DNA of 64,000 nucleotides from Verrucomicrobiota bacterium (GTDB taxonomy: Bacteria > Verrucomicrobiota > Verrucomicrobiae > Limisphaerales > UBA11358): contig JACZKP010000003.1 of the NCBI GenBank assembly GCA_014860005.1, positions 35,415 through 99,414 of the forward strand, read 5' to 3'. The first letter of the stretch is position 1. Each line of letters begins with the position of its first letter. Made by a program: the position numbers and the translations under genes. Positions 1-8,794 of the stretch are shown piece by piece. The notes beneath the pieces were generated by a model that was not told the origin of the DNA, did no database searches, and was given only the letters and a program-made list of their open reading frames with translations.

Positions 1-885
1 CGGGCGGTGAAGGAAGTTCTCGACCCGGAAAACGGCGGCGATCTGCCGGACGATCAGATGAAAGAGGAGGAGGAGGCGGAATCGCAGACCGTGACGCCGG
101 GCGATCCAAACGAAAAAGTGGGTTGGTCCGCGGCGGGTTGGCCGGGCATCACAACCGCGACGCAGACGCTGCACTACGTGATCTATTTCGAGAACGATCC
201 GAAGATCGCTTCCGCGCCCGCCCAGGAGGTCATCATCGAAGACGCGCTCGACGCAAACCTCGACTGGTCCACTTTCCGCGTCGAGGAAATCGCTTGGGGC
301 GACACGACGGTGGCGATTCCGGCGGACGCGAGTTCGCTGGAGACGCGCGTGACCGTTCGCGATTACCGCGCCGCGCTGGACAAGACGTGGTGGGTGGATG
401 TCTCCGCGCAAGTGGATGCCATCGGCACCGCGCGCTGGATCTTCCGCACGCTGGATCCGCTGACAGGCGATTTGCCGGAAGACGCTTTGGCCGGCTTCCT
501 GCCCGTGAACGACGCGACTGGCCGCGGTCAAGGCCACGTGACGTTCAGCATTCGTCCCTACGCGACGACGGCGATAGGCAGCCAGATCATCAACCGGGCT
601 GTGATCTACTTTGACACCGAAGCGCCCATTCAAACGGGCGATGTCCTTTTCACGATTGCGTCCCAGCCTCCGATTGTCCTGCAAGCGGTCAGCCATTCCG
701 GTGGCGGCCTCCGCTTCTACTTCCAGACCCAGCCCGGCGCCACCTACACCGTCGAATACAACGACGACCTGAACACGATGAACTGGGTTTTCGACCACAC
801 GATCATTGGGGACGGCTCGCTCCTGCCATGCCTGATCCCGACGACCAACGCCACCCAACGCTTCTTCCGCGTGCGACAGCCGTGA
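1..885 (+). CDS. Large exported repeat protein, C-terminal part (DUF7619-like)
   Basis: The frame is open to the left edge, so this is the C-terminal end of a longer protein; the GTG at 7 is only the first possible start inside the window. About residues 30-210 hold a conserved block beginning DPNEKVGW, with YVIYFENDP, ALDANLDWSTF and later NRAVIYFDTEAPI, a pattern I associate with DUF7619-type domains of very large extracellular proteins of Planctomycetes and Verrucomicrobia. The last 60 residues contain YTVEYNDDL...NW and end in RFFRVRQP, matching the C-terminal module of other exported proteins in this window. No catalytic motif is visible. A surface or secreted structural role is inferred. 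The gene precedes another exported protein on the same strand by about 50 bp. Confidence 0.7.
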   Translation, partial: RAVKEVLDPENGGDLPDDQMKEEEEAESQTVTPGDPNEKVGWSAAGWPGITTATQTLHYVIYFENDPKIASAPAQEVIIEDALDANLDWSTFRVEEIAWGDTTVAIPADASSLETRVTVRDYRAALDKTWWVDVSAQVDAIGTARWIFRTLDPLTGDLPEDALAGFLPVNDATGRGQGHVTFSIRPYATTAIGSQIINRAVIYFDTEAPIQTGDVLFTIASQPPIVLQAVSHSGGGLRFYFQTQPGATYTVEYNDDLNTMNWVFDHTIIGDGSLLPCLIPTTNATQRFFRVRQP

Positions 886-894
886 AACCAAAAG

Positions 895-990
895 ACCACG
901 GACAACGGACTACTGACTACTGACTACCTTAACCATGAAAACAAATCCGAAATCCGAAACTGGAGGAGCACGGACTGTTTCGTCCGCGAA
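895..990. repeat. Micro-repeat mosaic across the start of the next gene
   Basis: The spacer reads as short iterations: the triplet-like GGACTACTGACTACTGAC around 907-925, then AAATCCGAAATCCGAAA around 945-958. At about 964-987 follows a half-site of the same shape as the palindrome family at 49063-49145 (GGAGCACGGACTGTTTCG, then TCCGCG). The last two lie in frame in the N-terminal end of the next CDS. Confidence 0.45.
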
Positions 991-3418
991 TCCCCGCCGT
1001 TGGCCGCATGTCCTGTTATTGACGCTCGCCGCGACGCTCGCAACGCACGCCGCCACTCTTGTTTGGACCAACAGTAGCGGCGGCAATTGGAATCTCGCCG
1101 CGAACTGGGAGCCGAATCAAGTGCCCGGCGCAAGCGACACCGCCATCATCACCAACGATGGCACCTACATCGTCACGCTGAATGTTGATCCCACCGTCGC
1201 CGTGTTGCTGCTGGGTGGTTCATCCGGCACGCAGACACTGACCCTGGCGGGGCGCACGTTGACCTTGAACGGCAGCATGACCGTTGCGACGAATGGACTG
1301 ATCAACTTCAACGGGGGTTCGCTTGCCGGCAGCGGCCACTATCATGTGGAAGGCACACTTAACTGGGTGGCGGGCACGGTGAACTCGAACGCCACCATGA
1401 GCGTTGCCGGGGGCGGATTGGTCACCATCGCCAGCGGGCCGCAATACACCAAGTATCTCTACGGCAGCCTGACCAACGCGGGAACAATCGTCTGGCAGCC
1501 ATCCGGCAGTCTCTACCTCGGCGGAACCTTGCACAACACCGCCAATGGTCTCTTTGACGCGCAGATGGACGGGACCATTGGTCAGTTGAATTCAGAGGCC
1601 GTCATCCTAAACGAGGGGGTGTTCCGCAAGTCCGCGGGCCCGGGCAACATCAACTGTTACGTGCGCCTGATCAACCTTGGCACGGTGGATGTCCAAACGG
1701 GCCGGCTGACGCTGGCCACGCCCGCCGAGTTCCAGTCCGGCTGCGCGTTCACGGGCGCCGGCCAGACCTGGATGAACAGCGGCACCAACGTCATGGCTGG
1801 CGATCTTTATTCAGAAAACCTCGTGCTGCTCTACGGCGCCACTCTCGTCGGCACCGGCGTCGTGGACGGAACGCTTTCCTGGGAAGGAGGCACCCTTGGC
1901 GCGGAGGCCGCGATCACGCTGGCGACCAACAGCCATTTGCGGATTGGCAGCGCCGCCCAGCACATCAAGGTTCTCAACGGCTCGCTCACCAACGCCGGCA
2001 CTATCACCTGGACGCCGCTGGGCACCCTGCAACTCGCGGGCACGATCCACAATCTGCCCGGCGCGCGGTTTGACATCCAGACCGCCAACACGCTGCAGAC
2101 AGCCGGTGCCAGTCCCCGGTTCATCAACGACGGTGTCATCCGGCGCACCGTGGACGCCGGCAGCACCAGCATCCAGGTGCCCCTCATCAACCGCGGCACC
2201 GTGGACGTGCAGACGGGGCGGATTGACCTGTCGGATGGCAGCGTGTTGAGCGACGGCAGCGCGTTCACCGGCGCGGGTGTGACCCGGCTGCCGGGCGGCA
2301 CCATCACGCTCGATGGGACGGTGATTTCGGAAAACTTGCAACTCAACGGCGCCACCATGACCGGCTCCGGTTTGATCATCGGCAGTTTCAACTGGTCCTC
2401 CGGGGTGATTGATGCCGCGCTCTCCTTCAGCGTCACCAGCAACAGCACGCTGACCATCGGCAATGGCGTCAACTTCACCAAGTTCCTCAACGGGAATCTC
2501 ACCAACGCGGGCACGGTGACCTGGCTGCCGGCCGGCTCGTTGATGCTCGGTGGGTTGCTGCACAATCAGCCCGGCGGGTTGTTCGAGGTGCAAACCGACA
2601 GCACACTTGCGTCGAATAGCCCGGCCGCCGCCGTTCTCAACGAAGGAGTGTTTCGCAAGAGCGCCGGCTCCGGCACCGCCACCTGCGGCCCGCTCTTTGC
2701 CAACCATGGGGTGGTGGAGATTTCCTCCGGCAGATTGTCATTCGTGGGCGGCTTCACGAATCCGGTTGGGACGGTCGCCCTCGCGGGTGGCACCTTTCAG
2801 AAATCTGATCCGCTGCACCTGGCCGGCGGGTTGTTGACCGGCTGGGGCAACGTGTGGACCGACGTGACCAATTCCGGCACGGTGCGGCCCTCCAGTTCAA
2901 ACGGCGTGCTGACCGTGAGCGGGCGCTACGAGCAGACCTTGGGCGGAGTCACTGAGTTCGAACTGGCCGGCAACCTGCCCGGCACGAATCAAAGTCGCCT
3001 GAACATTACCGGCGCGGCCACGTTGCGGGGGATTGTTGATGTCCGTTGGAGCGATGGATTTGCGCCGGAGCCGGGCGCCAACTTCCCGGTGATGACGTTT
3101 GCCTCGCGCCGGGGCGAGTTCAGTTGTTATGACAACTGCCTCCTGCTGGGGCAGGGCCGGCGGCTCGTGCCCGTTTACAGCGCGACGAGTTTCAACCTCA
3201 ACACGGTCGCCGCGCCCGAGCCGGAAGGGGTGCCGTTGCACGTCGTGGTGGACGGCGGTGCGCTGGTGGCATGGCCGGTGGAATTTACGGGCTACCAACT
3301 CTACTGGAGCACGAACCTCGCGCAGACGAACTGGACCCTGCTCCCCGGCGCAACGAATCGCTGGCTCGAATTCCCGCCGTTACCCCCGGCAAAATTCTAC
3401 CGGCTGCACAAACCATGA
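935..3418 (+). CDS. Exported beta-helical repeat protein
   Basis: An 827-residue protein. A hydrophobic stretch at about residues 24-40 (HVLLLTLAATLATHA) reads as an unusually late signal peptide; the 22 residues before it come from micro-repeat DNA, so the true start could be later. The mature part is rich in G, T and N. Three long imperfect repeats share the core LTNAGTxxWxPxGxLxLxGxLHN, seen near residues 182, 354 and 526, as expected of a right-handed beta-helix or autotransporter-like passenger. The last 50 residues (GYQLYWSTNLAQTNWTLLPG, ending KFYRLHKP) match the shared C-terminal module of this window. No catalytic residues are recognised. Function is probably adhesion or surface structure. 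Confidence 0.75.
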   Translation: MKTNPKSETGGARTVSSANPRRWPHVLLLTLAATLATHAATLVWTNSSGGNWNLAANWEPNQVPGASDTAIITNDGTYIVTLNVDPTVAVLLLGGSSGTQTLTLAGRTLTLNGSMTVATNGLINFNGGSLAGSGHYHVEGTLNWVAGTVNSNATMSVAGGGLVTIASGPQYTKYLYGSLTNAGTIVWQPSGSLYLGGTLHNTANGLFDAQMDGTIGQLNSEAVILNEGVFRKSAGPGNINCYVRLINLGTVDVQTGRLTLATPAEFQSGCAFTGAGQTWMNSGTNVMAGDLYSENLVLLYGATLVGTGVVDGTLSWEGGTLGAEAAITLATNSHLRIGSAAQHIKVLNGSLTNAGTITWTPLGTLQLAGTIHNLPGARFDIQTANTLQTAGASPRFINDGVIRRTVDAGSTSIQVPLINRGTVDVQTGRIDLSDGSVLSDGSAFTGAGVTRLPGGTITLDGTVISENLQLNGATMTGSGLIIGSFNWSSGVIDAALSFSVTSNSTLTIGNGVNFTKFLNGNLTNAGTVTWLPAGSLMLGGLLHNQPGGLFEVQTDSTLASNSPAAAVLNEGVFRKSAGSGTATCGPLFANHGVVEISSGRLSFVGGFTNPVGTVALAGGTFQKSDPLHLAGGLLTGWGNVWTDVTNSGTVRPSSSNGVLTVSGRYEQTLGGVTEFELAGNLPGTNQSRLNITGAATLRGIVDVRWSDGFAPEPGANFPVMTFASRRGEFSCYDNCLLLGQGRRLVPVYSATSFNLNTVAAPEPEGVPLHVVVDGGALVAWPVEFTGYQLYWSTNLAQTNWTLLPGATNRWLEFPPLPPAKFYRLHKP

Positions 3419-3462
3419 GCACAAAATCCCGAATCCAAAATCTGCAAATCCAAAACTGAATC
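3419..3462. repeat. Intergenic micro-repeat (AATCCAAAA type)
   Basis: Between the two exported-protein genes lies an iteration of ATCC(A/G)AAA-like units (CCGAATCCAAAATCTGCAAA then TCCAAAACTGAATC). It resembles the micro-repeat at 945-958 before the preceding gene. Confidence 0.4.
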
Positions 3463-3483
3463 TGCTAGAAGAATGGAAAGAAA

Positions 3484-5556
3484 ATGAAAACTGGAACACG
3501 AACAGCAAAACAAACAGTGACACTCAGCCTCGGCGCGCTCGCGCTCGGGGTTTACATGGCCGCGCAGGCGGCGGACGTGAGCGAATACGGCGTCCTCAAG
3601 GGCAGGCAGGGGTATGTCCAGTATGACGCCGCGACGCCCGGCGACGACTTCATCTTCTACTGGTGGTCGGCCTCGGTCCGCTTGACCGCCGCCGGTTTGG
3701 TCACCGAGGCCACCGTGACGCCACCGGGGATGGAGGCAATCTCCCTCTTTGAGCAGGACGACCCCAGGTTGCTCCAGTTTGAAACCATTGGCGGACTGAC
3801 CCTGCCGGATATGAACGCAAACTTCCCCAACGGCAACTACGGCGTGGCCATGACGACGGCAAACGACGGCAACCCCAACGTCACCCTCAGCCTGACGGGC
3901 GATTCGTATCCCAACACGCCGACGTTCCAGAACTTCGGCACGCTCGAAACGGTCAATCCCTCGGCAGCCTTCACGCTGAGTTGGTCGGCGTTCTCGGGCG
4001 GCACGGCCAATGACTACATCCAGGTGTGCATCGTGGATGGCGACAACAACGAGGCCTTCAAGACGCCGGCTTTCGGCGTGGCGGGCGCGTTGAGCGGCAC
4101 CACCACGTCCGTGATCATTCCGGCCAGCACGCTGGCGGCGGAGTCTTACTACACCGTCACGCTAACCTTCATCAAGGTGGTAACTCGCAACACCTCCAGC
4201 TACCCCGGCGTTATCGGACTGGCGGGTTATTACAAGAGCACCGAAGCCAGTCTCTCCACCACTGCGGCCGGCGGGCCGGATACCACCCCGCCACAACTGG
4301 TTTCCAGCGTCCCACTGAACGGCGCTGCTGGCGTGGCGGTGAATTCACCCGTCGTCTTTACGTTCAACGAAGCGATGGCCGAGGCCCAGTCCATCGCCTG
4401 GACCGCCAACGTCAGCGCCGGCGGCTTCCTCTATAACTGGAGTGGCGATGGCCGCACGCTCACTTGCAACTACCTCGCATCGCTGCCGGCTGGCGCGACG
4501 ATTACCTGGACGTTGAACCCGTCCGCCCAGCCGCTGGATTTCGCGGACGTGGCGGGCAACCCGCTTCCCGCCAACACCTACTCCGGCAGTTTCACGACGA
4601 CCAGCGGCGGCAGCACGAATTGCTACGGCGAAGACGACGGCTGGGGGGCGGGAGGTGCCAGCAAGCAACTGACCTACGTTCAGACCAGTTCGTCCGCGCC
4701 CACGCCGCATTCGACCCGCGCGGCGACGTTCTCCGGCAGCGTGATCTCGCCAACCAACAACCCGGTAACCGCCGCGCATCTTCAGGTTCCCGGCGGTCCG
4801 CTACTCACGCTCACAAACTTCATGGGCATGGGGCGCTCCTTCGTAGCTATGGAGAACTACGCCTCCCAAAGCGCTTTGGACACCGCCCGCCCCAGCGGCA
4901 ACTACAACCTGCAACTCGCCCGCACGTCCGGTTCCCCCTCCGCTAACATCAGCCTGAGCGGGAGCTACCCAAACACGCCGCAAATCGTGAACTACGAGGC
5001 GGCGCAAGCGGTTAATCCCGCTGCGGACTTCGTGCTGCAATTCAACGGCTTCACCGGCGCGGCGGGCAGCGACAGCGTGGGGGTGTCCCTCGTCAATCCC
5101 AGTGCGTTCTGGAGTTGGCATGCTCCGGACCCCTGCGTGCCACGCACCTTGGCCAACACGGCCACGTCTGTCACCATTCCCGCCGGCACGCTGCAATCGG
5201 GCACGGTCTATCAAGGCACGCTTTCCTACACGCGATTCCCCTATTCGAGCACGAACGCCATCGCGGAAATGCAACTCCTCTCGATGCTTCAGAAGTCAGT
5301 CGAGTTCACTCTCAAGACCACCGGCAGCAGCAGCGGCGGCCCTCGATTCATCAGTTGGCGCCGGCTTGCGAACGGCAACATCGAGCTCAAGCTCCAAGGC
5401 ACGCCCGGCAAGAGCTACATGATCGAGGTTTCGGAGAACTTGGCCGGCTGGACCGACACCGTGCCGCTCCAGGCGCCTCTGGACGGCGTGATCACACACG
5501 AGATTTCACCTGGCAATTACGGCAGCCCGGCGTTTTTCCGGGCCAGGGAGATGTAG
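3484..5556 (+). CDS. Exported protein with SbsA/Big_5-type Ig-like domain
   Basis: A 690-residue protein starting MKTGTRTAKQTVTLSLG with a signal peptide (TLSLGALALGVYMAAQAA, cleavage near residue 30). Residues about 265-375 form a bacterial Ig-like domain of the SbsA type: PPQLVSSVPLNGAAGVAVNS, VVFTFNEAMAEA, ending GNPLPANTYSGSFTTT. This is flanked by two similar beta-rich segments, one on each side, sharing GNYxxxxxxxxGxPxxxxSLxGxYPNTPxxxN (FPNGNYG and RPSGNYN versions), so the protein looks like an internal duplication around the Ig domain. The C-terminus (KSYMIEVSENLAGWTD, ending AFFRAREM) is a divergent version of the shared terminal module. Substrate and role are unknown. Confidence 0.75.
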   Translation: MKTGTRTAKQTVTLSLGALALGVYMAAQAADVSEYGVLKGRQGYVQYDAATPGDDFIFYWWSASVRLTAAGLVTEATVTPPGMEAISLFEQDDPRLLQFETIGGLTLPDMNANFPNGNYGVAMTTANDGNPNVTLSLTGDSYPNTPTFQNFGTLETVNPSAAFTLSWSAFSGGTANDYIQVCIVDGDNNEAFKTPAFGVAGALSGTTTSVIIPASTLAAESYYTVTLTFIKVVTRNTSSYPGVIGLAGYYKSTEASLSTTAAGGPDTTPPQLVSSVPLNGAAGVAVNSPVVFTFNEAMAEAQSIAWTANVSAGGFLYNWSGDGRTLTCNYLASLPAGATITWTLNPSAQPLDFADVAGNPLPANTYSGSFTTTSGGSTNCYGEDDGWGAGGASKQLTYVQTSSSAPTPHSTRAATFSGSVISPTNNPVTAAHLQVPGGPLLTLTNFMGMGRSFVAMENYASQSALDTARPSGNYNLQLARTSGSPSANISLSGSYPNTPQIVNYEAAQAVNPAADFVLQFNGFTGAAGSDSVGVSLVNPSAFWSWHAPDPCVPRTLANTATSVTIPAGTLQSGTVYQGTLSYTRFPYSSTNAIAEMQLLSMLQKSVEFTLKTTGSSSGGPRFISWRRLANGNIELKLQGTPGKSYMIEVSENLAGWTDTVPLQAPLDGVITHEISPGNYGSPAFFRAREM

Positions 5557-5557
5557 C

Positions 5558-5826
5558 CTCGGCCCCGCAGAAATCCAGTTCGCCGTCGGCGTTGGCGAAA
5601 TTATCCGGGCAGATCGCGTAGTGTAGAATCTGATCGTAGCGTTTGTCCTTGGCCAGGTTGGTGCCGTGCGCGCCCAGTAACGCCTTCGGGATTTCCAGCC
5701 CGTACTTGGTGATAGCTTGGAAGAGCGGGCTGGTGCGTGTCGGGATGCTGAAATCGCCCATCACGATGATGGTCCTTGTCCTCGTTGTTCTTCTCGCGGC
5801 GTTTGCCTTCGATCCAGTCGCTTGGA
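5558..5826 (-). pseudogene. Remnant of an endonuclease/exonuclease/phosphatase (EEP) gene
   Basis: On the minus strand, one frame reads DWIEGKRREKNNEDKD just after position 5823 and another continues IIVMGDFSIPTRTSPLF, then KRYDQILHY, DNFANADGELDF. Together these are the C-terminal half of an EEP-fold hydrolase, including the GDF(N/S) motif and the KxYDQI motif, interrupted by a frameshift near 5771. The N-terminal half with the catalytic Glu is missing. The remnant abuts the stop codon of the CoA-ligase gene (5827) on one side and the stop of the upstream plus-strand gene (5556) on the other. It is a relic of a rearrangement and not expected to be functional. Confidence 0.7.
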
Positions 5827-7131
5827 TCAAGCGCATCGCACCCACCGCTTCGCTTTCATCTCAAACCGCGGCAGGGCGCCTGGGGCGACGGCGCTTACCG
5901 GTACGCGCAGGGCGAGGGCGGTTTCAAACGCCTTCGTCACGTGCGCGGCCAGTTGCGTCGCGTCGCGGCAATCCACGATGGGTTCGATCTCCACGCGCAT
6001 CTCCGTCAGTGATTTCTCCTCCGTGATCCGCACCTGGTATTCCGCGACGCCCTCGCAGGAACGCACAATCTCCTCCACCGCGCTGGGGTAAACATTCACT
6101 CCCCGCACAATGATCATGTCGTCCACGCGGCCGAGGATGCCGCCGTCCAGCGCAAGTTCCTGGGTGCCGCAGGCGCACGAAATTCCACGTCCACCGTTCC
6201 GCGAGCCTCGTCTCACCAGATCGCCCGTGCGATAGCGCAACAGCGGCGAGCCAGTGCGGCCCAGCGTCGTCAGGATCAACTCACCCGTCTGGCCTGGTGT
6301 GACAGAATTACCAGTGGCCGGGTCAATGATCTCGGCGTAATAGCCCGATTCCATGACATGCAAAACGCCCGGTTGGGCGGGACATTCAAACGTCACGGGG
6401 CCAACTTCCGTCATGCCGTGGTGATCGAACACCCGCGCGCCGGCCCAAAGTGATTCAATGCGCGCCCGCGTCGCCAGCACGCTGCCGCCCGGCTCGCCCG
6501 CGACCAGAATCTTCCGCACTTGCGACGCGCCGAGATCCATTGTTTCTTCCGCCGCGACCTCTCCGAGTCGGATGGCATACGTGGGCGTGCAGCAAAGCGC
6601 GGTGGCGCCATTCTCCATGATGGCGCGCAGCCGGGCGGCGCTGCTCATGCCACCGCCGGGCAGGCACAAGCAGCCCAGTCGGGCGGCGGATTCATACGCC
6701 ATCCAGAATCCGATGAACGGCCCGAACGAGAAGGCAAAGTAAACCCGGTCGCCGGCAGCCACGCCCGCAGTGCGAAAGACCGTCATCCAGTTTTCCACCA
6801 TCCAATCCCAACTCTCCGGCGTGTCCAGCCAGCGCAACGGCGTGCCGCTGGTGCCGCTGGTTTGATGGAAGCGGGTGTAGCGATTGAGCGGATAAGTCAG
6901 GTTCGTTCCAAACGGCTGATTCCGACGCTGGTCTTCCACAAGTTCCGGTTTGGTGGTGAAAGGAAAACGTGCGGAATAATCCTCCAATGACGCGACGTCG
7001 AAGGTCACGCCAAAGCTTTGCAGTTTGCGCGTGTAAAAGGCGTTGGCGGGAATCAGTTCGGCGAGCAGGGAACGGAGTTGCTCCAATTGAGAGGATTCCA
7101 GATCAGAACGGTTTGGGCGTTGGGTGGTCAT
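5827..7131 (-). CDS. Phenylacetate-CoA ligase-like AMP-forming enzyme
   Basis: The start is placed at the ATG at 7131 (MTTQRPNRSDLESS), giving 434 residues, normal for the PaaK family. Family marks in order: PFTTKPEL near residue 60, the adenylate-forming P-loop RFHQTSGTSGTPLRWLDT, DHHGMTEVGPVTFEC, RYRTGDLV, a small CACG motif, and GGILGRVDDMIIVRGVNVYP before the C-terminal domain. Such enzymes activate an aromatic or other carboxylate to its CoA thioester using ATP. The substrate cannot be read from sequence. Nearby are two small membrane proteins and a hot-dog thioesterase on the same strand; a shared acyl-CoA role is only a guess. Confidence 0.85.
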   Translation of the reverse strand: MTTQRPNRSDLESSQLEQLRSLLAELIPANAFYTRKLQSFGVTFDVASLEDYSARFPFTTKPELVEDQRRNQPFGTNLTYPLNRYTRFHQTSGTSGTPLRWLDTPESWDWMVENWMTVFRTAGVAAGDRVYFAFSFGPFIGFWMAYESAARLGCLCLPGGGMSSAARLRAIMENGATALCCTPTYAIRLGEVAAEETMDLGASQVRKILVAGEPGGSVLATRARIESLWAGARVFDHHGMTEVGPVTFECPAQPGVLHVMESGYYAEIIDPATGNSVTPGQTGELILTTLGRTGSPLLRYRTGDLVRRGSRNGGRGISCACGTQELALDGGILGRVDDMIIVRGVNVYPSAVEEIVRSCEGVAEYQVRITEEKSLTEMRVEIEPIVDCRDATQLAAHVTKAFETALALRVPVSAVAPGALPRFEMKAKRWVRCA

Positions 7132-7252
7132 TACAGTCCGAAGGCCGCACGCCGAAGGTCGAAATCCAAATTCATTTGAACTAAACGCCCGAGTTGGTCT
7201 CTCCCAGTTGGCACACGCGGTTGAACTGGCATGACATGCATACTCTAGCAAT

Positions 7253-7585
7253 TCAAGTCAGGCCGTTGAAGGAGAGCCATAGCCGACATAACGGGCGGTA
7301 GGCTTGATATAACGTCAAGTCGTCACCCTCGTAGTCATAGACTTTCCCGATGTCGACGAGTTGCGGATCACCACGCCGCGCAGGCCCGAGCCATCCCTCA
7401 CTGCTGTGGACGGGGAATCCGCATACGTCAAAAAATAACACGAATGAGCCTCCATAGAGCAGCAGGCAAATAAGAATGCTGGCGCTCGCTCCCAATGCAA
7501 TTCGTATCGGATTTCCCGTGTTCTTCTGCCACCGCACGAGCGACGAAGCGGTTCTGGGTTTTGCATTTAGTTCGGATTTCGGCAT
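7253..7585 (-). CDS. Small single-pass membrane protein, unknown function
   Basis: A 110-residue frame starting MPKSELNAKP, 11 bp after the stop of the upstream membrane gene. It has one clear transmembrane segment (residues about 29-52, ALGASASILICLLLYGGSF) followed by a soluble tail with GLRRGDPQ-like text (GPARRGDPQLVDIGKVYDYEGDD). I do not recognise a family. It is accepted because composition and hydropathy look genuine and it is spaced as part of an operon; the longer frame running through it upstream is not needed. Confidence 0.5.
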   Translation of the reverse strand: MPKSELNAKPRTASSLVRWQKNTGNPIRIALGASASILICLLLYGGSFVLFFDVCGFPVHSSEGWLGPARRGDPQLVDIGKVYDYEGDDLTLYQAYRPLCRLWLSFNGLT

Positions 7586-7596
7586 TCGGGTGTGCG

Positions 7597-8133
7597 TCAG
7601 TGACCCGCTCTTTTCGGCGAGGTTGCCTGCGAAACGTTCGCTTGTGGATTCGGCGCCGGTGGCGGTTTGAAATACATCACCATGCCCGCTCCCACTGCCG
7701 CCAGCACAATACCGAGGAAGAACTGCGGTTTGATTGCTCCCCAACCGCCGACTGGCGGATGCTGCAGGATGGCTACGACCGCGTTCACAATCGGCGCACC
7801 GGCGAAGATGATGGACATCACCACCGCGGGTTTGCCACCAACCCCGAACGCGAGCAACACGCCCAAGGCGCCCACCGCCCCCACGATGCCGGCCACCAGC
7901 GACCACCAAAGACCTTTGGATGGATAATTCCAGAACGAGACGTCCGCGCCCTTGGCCATCAGGATGGCGAGCGGCGCCAACACGGCCGTCAAAAAGTATG
8001 CCACGCCGACCAAGAGAAAGGCTTTGAGGCGGCCGTTTACGGGATCGGTCATGCCCATGGTGCCGGTGTGCAGGAAAATGCCGTACACACCCCAACACGC
8101 CATGGTGAGGAGCGCATAAAGGAGCCAGTTCAT
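7597..8133 (-). CDS. Small EamA/DMT-like integral membrane protein
   Basis: The start is placed at ATG 8133 (MNWLLYALLTMACWGVYGIF), giving 178 residues. Five hydrophobic segments are visible, with features of half-size drug/metabolite-transporter folds (MACWGVYGIFLHTG, then a glycine-rich VAGIVGAVGALGVLLAFGVG and AGAPIVNAVVAI). The C-terminal tail is proline-rich and cytosolic-looking. Half-size EamA-type proteins usually work as dimers; the substrate is not predictable. The next gene on the same strand encodes a single-pass membrane protein 11 bp downstream, which suggests co-expression. Confidence 0.6.
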   Translation of the reverse strand: MNWLLYALLTMACWGVYGIFLHTGTMGMTDPVNGRLKAFLLVGVAYFLTAVLAPLAILMAKGADVSFWNYPSKGLWWSLVAGIVGAVGALGVLLAFGVGGKPAVVMSIIFAGAPIVNAVVAILQHPPVGGWGAIKPQFFLGIVLAAVGAGMVMYFKPPPAPNPQANVSQATSPKRAGH

Positions 8134-8202
8134 GGGGCGGGAATGTAGTTGCGGCCCGGCTTCACCGCAAACCGTTTGTCGCATCCGATCGCTGGCGTTG
8201 GC

Positions 8203-8643
8203 TTATGCCAGCAGTTCCGCCGGCGCCACTTCGATCTTGTCTGCAATCTCTTTGGGAATTGTTGCCGCCGTCATCTGCCTGCCGTGATGCGTCACGCACA
8301 CCACCGTGAGCGAACCGCGCGCGATTTCCACCGGCGGCTGGTCGTTCAACCGGCGGAAACGGAAGGCGTAGGTGAGGGACTTTGACCGTTTGCGACTTAC
8401 GAGCATGTGGACCTCCACTTCGTCCTCGAACCGCAACGGTTCGGAGTAATCACACTCCGCATGAACCCGCGGCCAGCCCACCGGCGGGTCCACCTGTCGG
8501 GTGACGACGGAGAAACCCAGCGACCGGAAAAACGCATGTTCGGCCACCTCCATGTAGCGGAAGAAATTCGAGTAATGCACGATGCCCGCCATGTCCGTTT
8601 CGGCGAACTCCACGCGCCGGGTGATTTTGAACTCGTACGCCAT
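8203..8643 (-). CDS. Acyl-CoA thioesterase, YbgC/FadM hot-dog family
   Basis: Starting at ATG 8643 (MAYEFKITRRVEFAETDMAG) it is 146 residues, the normal size for a 4-hydroxybenzoyl-CoA-thioesterase-like hot-dog protein. The signature RVEFAETDMAGIVHYSNFFRYMEVAEHAFF contains the catalytic Asp and the HYSNFFRYME helix. The frame extends upstream to 8931 but that part is not homologous. It hydrolyses acyl-CoA thioesters in the cytosol; chain preference is unknown. It is transcribed divergently from the methyltransferase gene at 8795. Confidence 0.88.
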   Translation of the reverse strand: MAYEFKITRRVEFAETDMAGIVHYSNFFRYMEVAEHAFFRSLGFSVVTRQVDPPVGWPRVHAECDYSEPLRFEDEVEVHMLVSRKRSKSLTYAFRFRRLNDQPPVEIARGSLTVVCVTHHGRQMTAATIPKEIADKIEVAPAELLA

Positions 8644-8794
8644 GGACGGAAATGTAGGATTCCAATTCGCGGTTGGCGACGCAAAAGCGCGGCCATTGCC
8701 GGCCACGACGGCCAGTCGTCGCCATCGTGGCCAGATTTTTGAGGGCCATTTTTTAGTTGCGCTGCGCCTCAAATTGCGGAAGTAGTTTCCGCCC

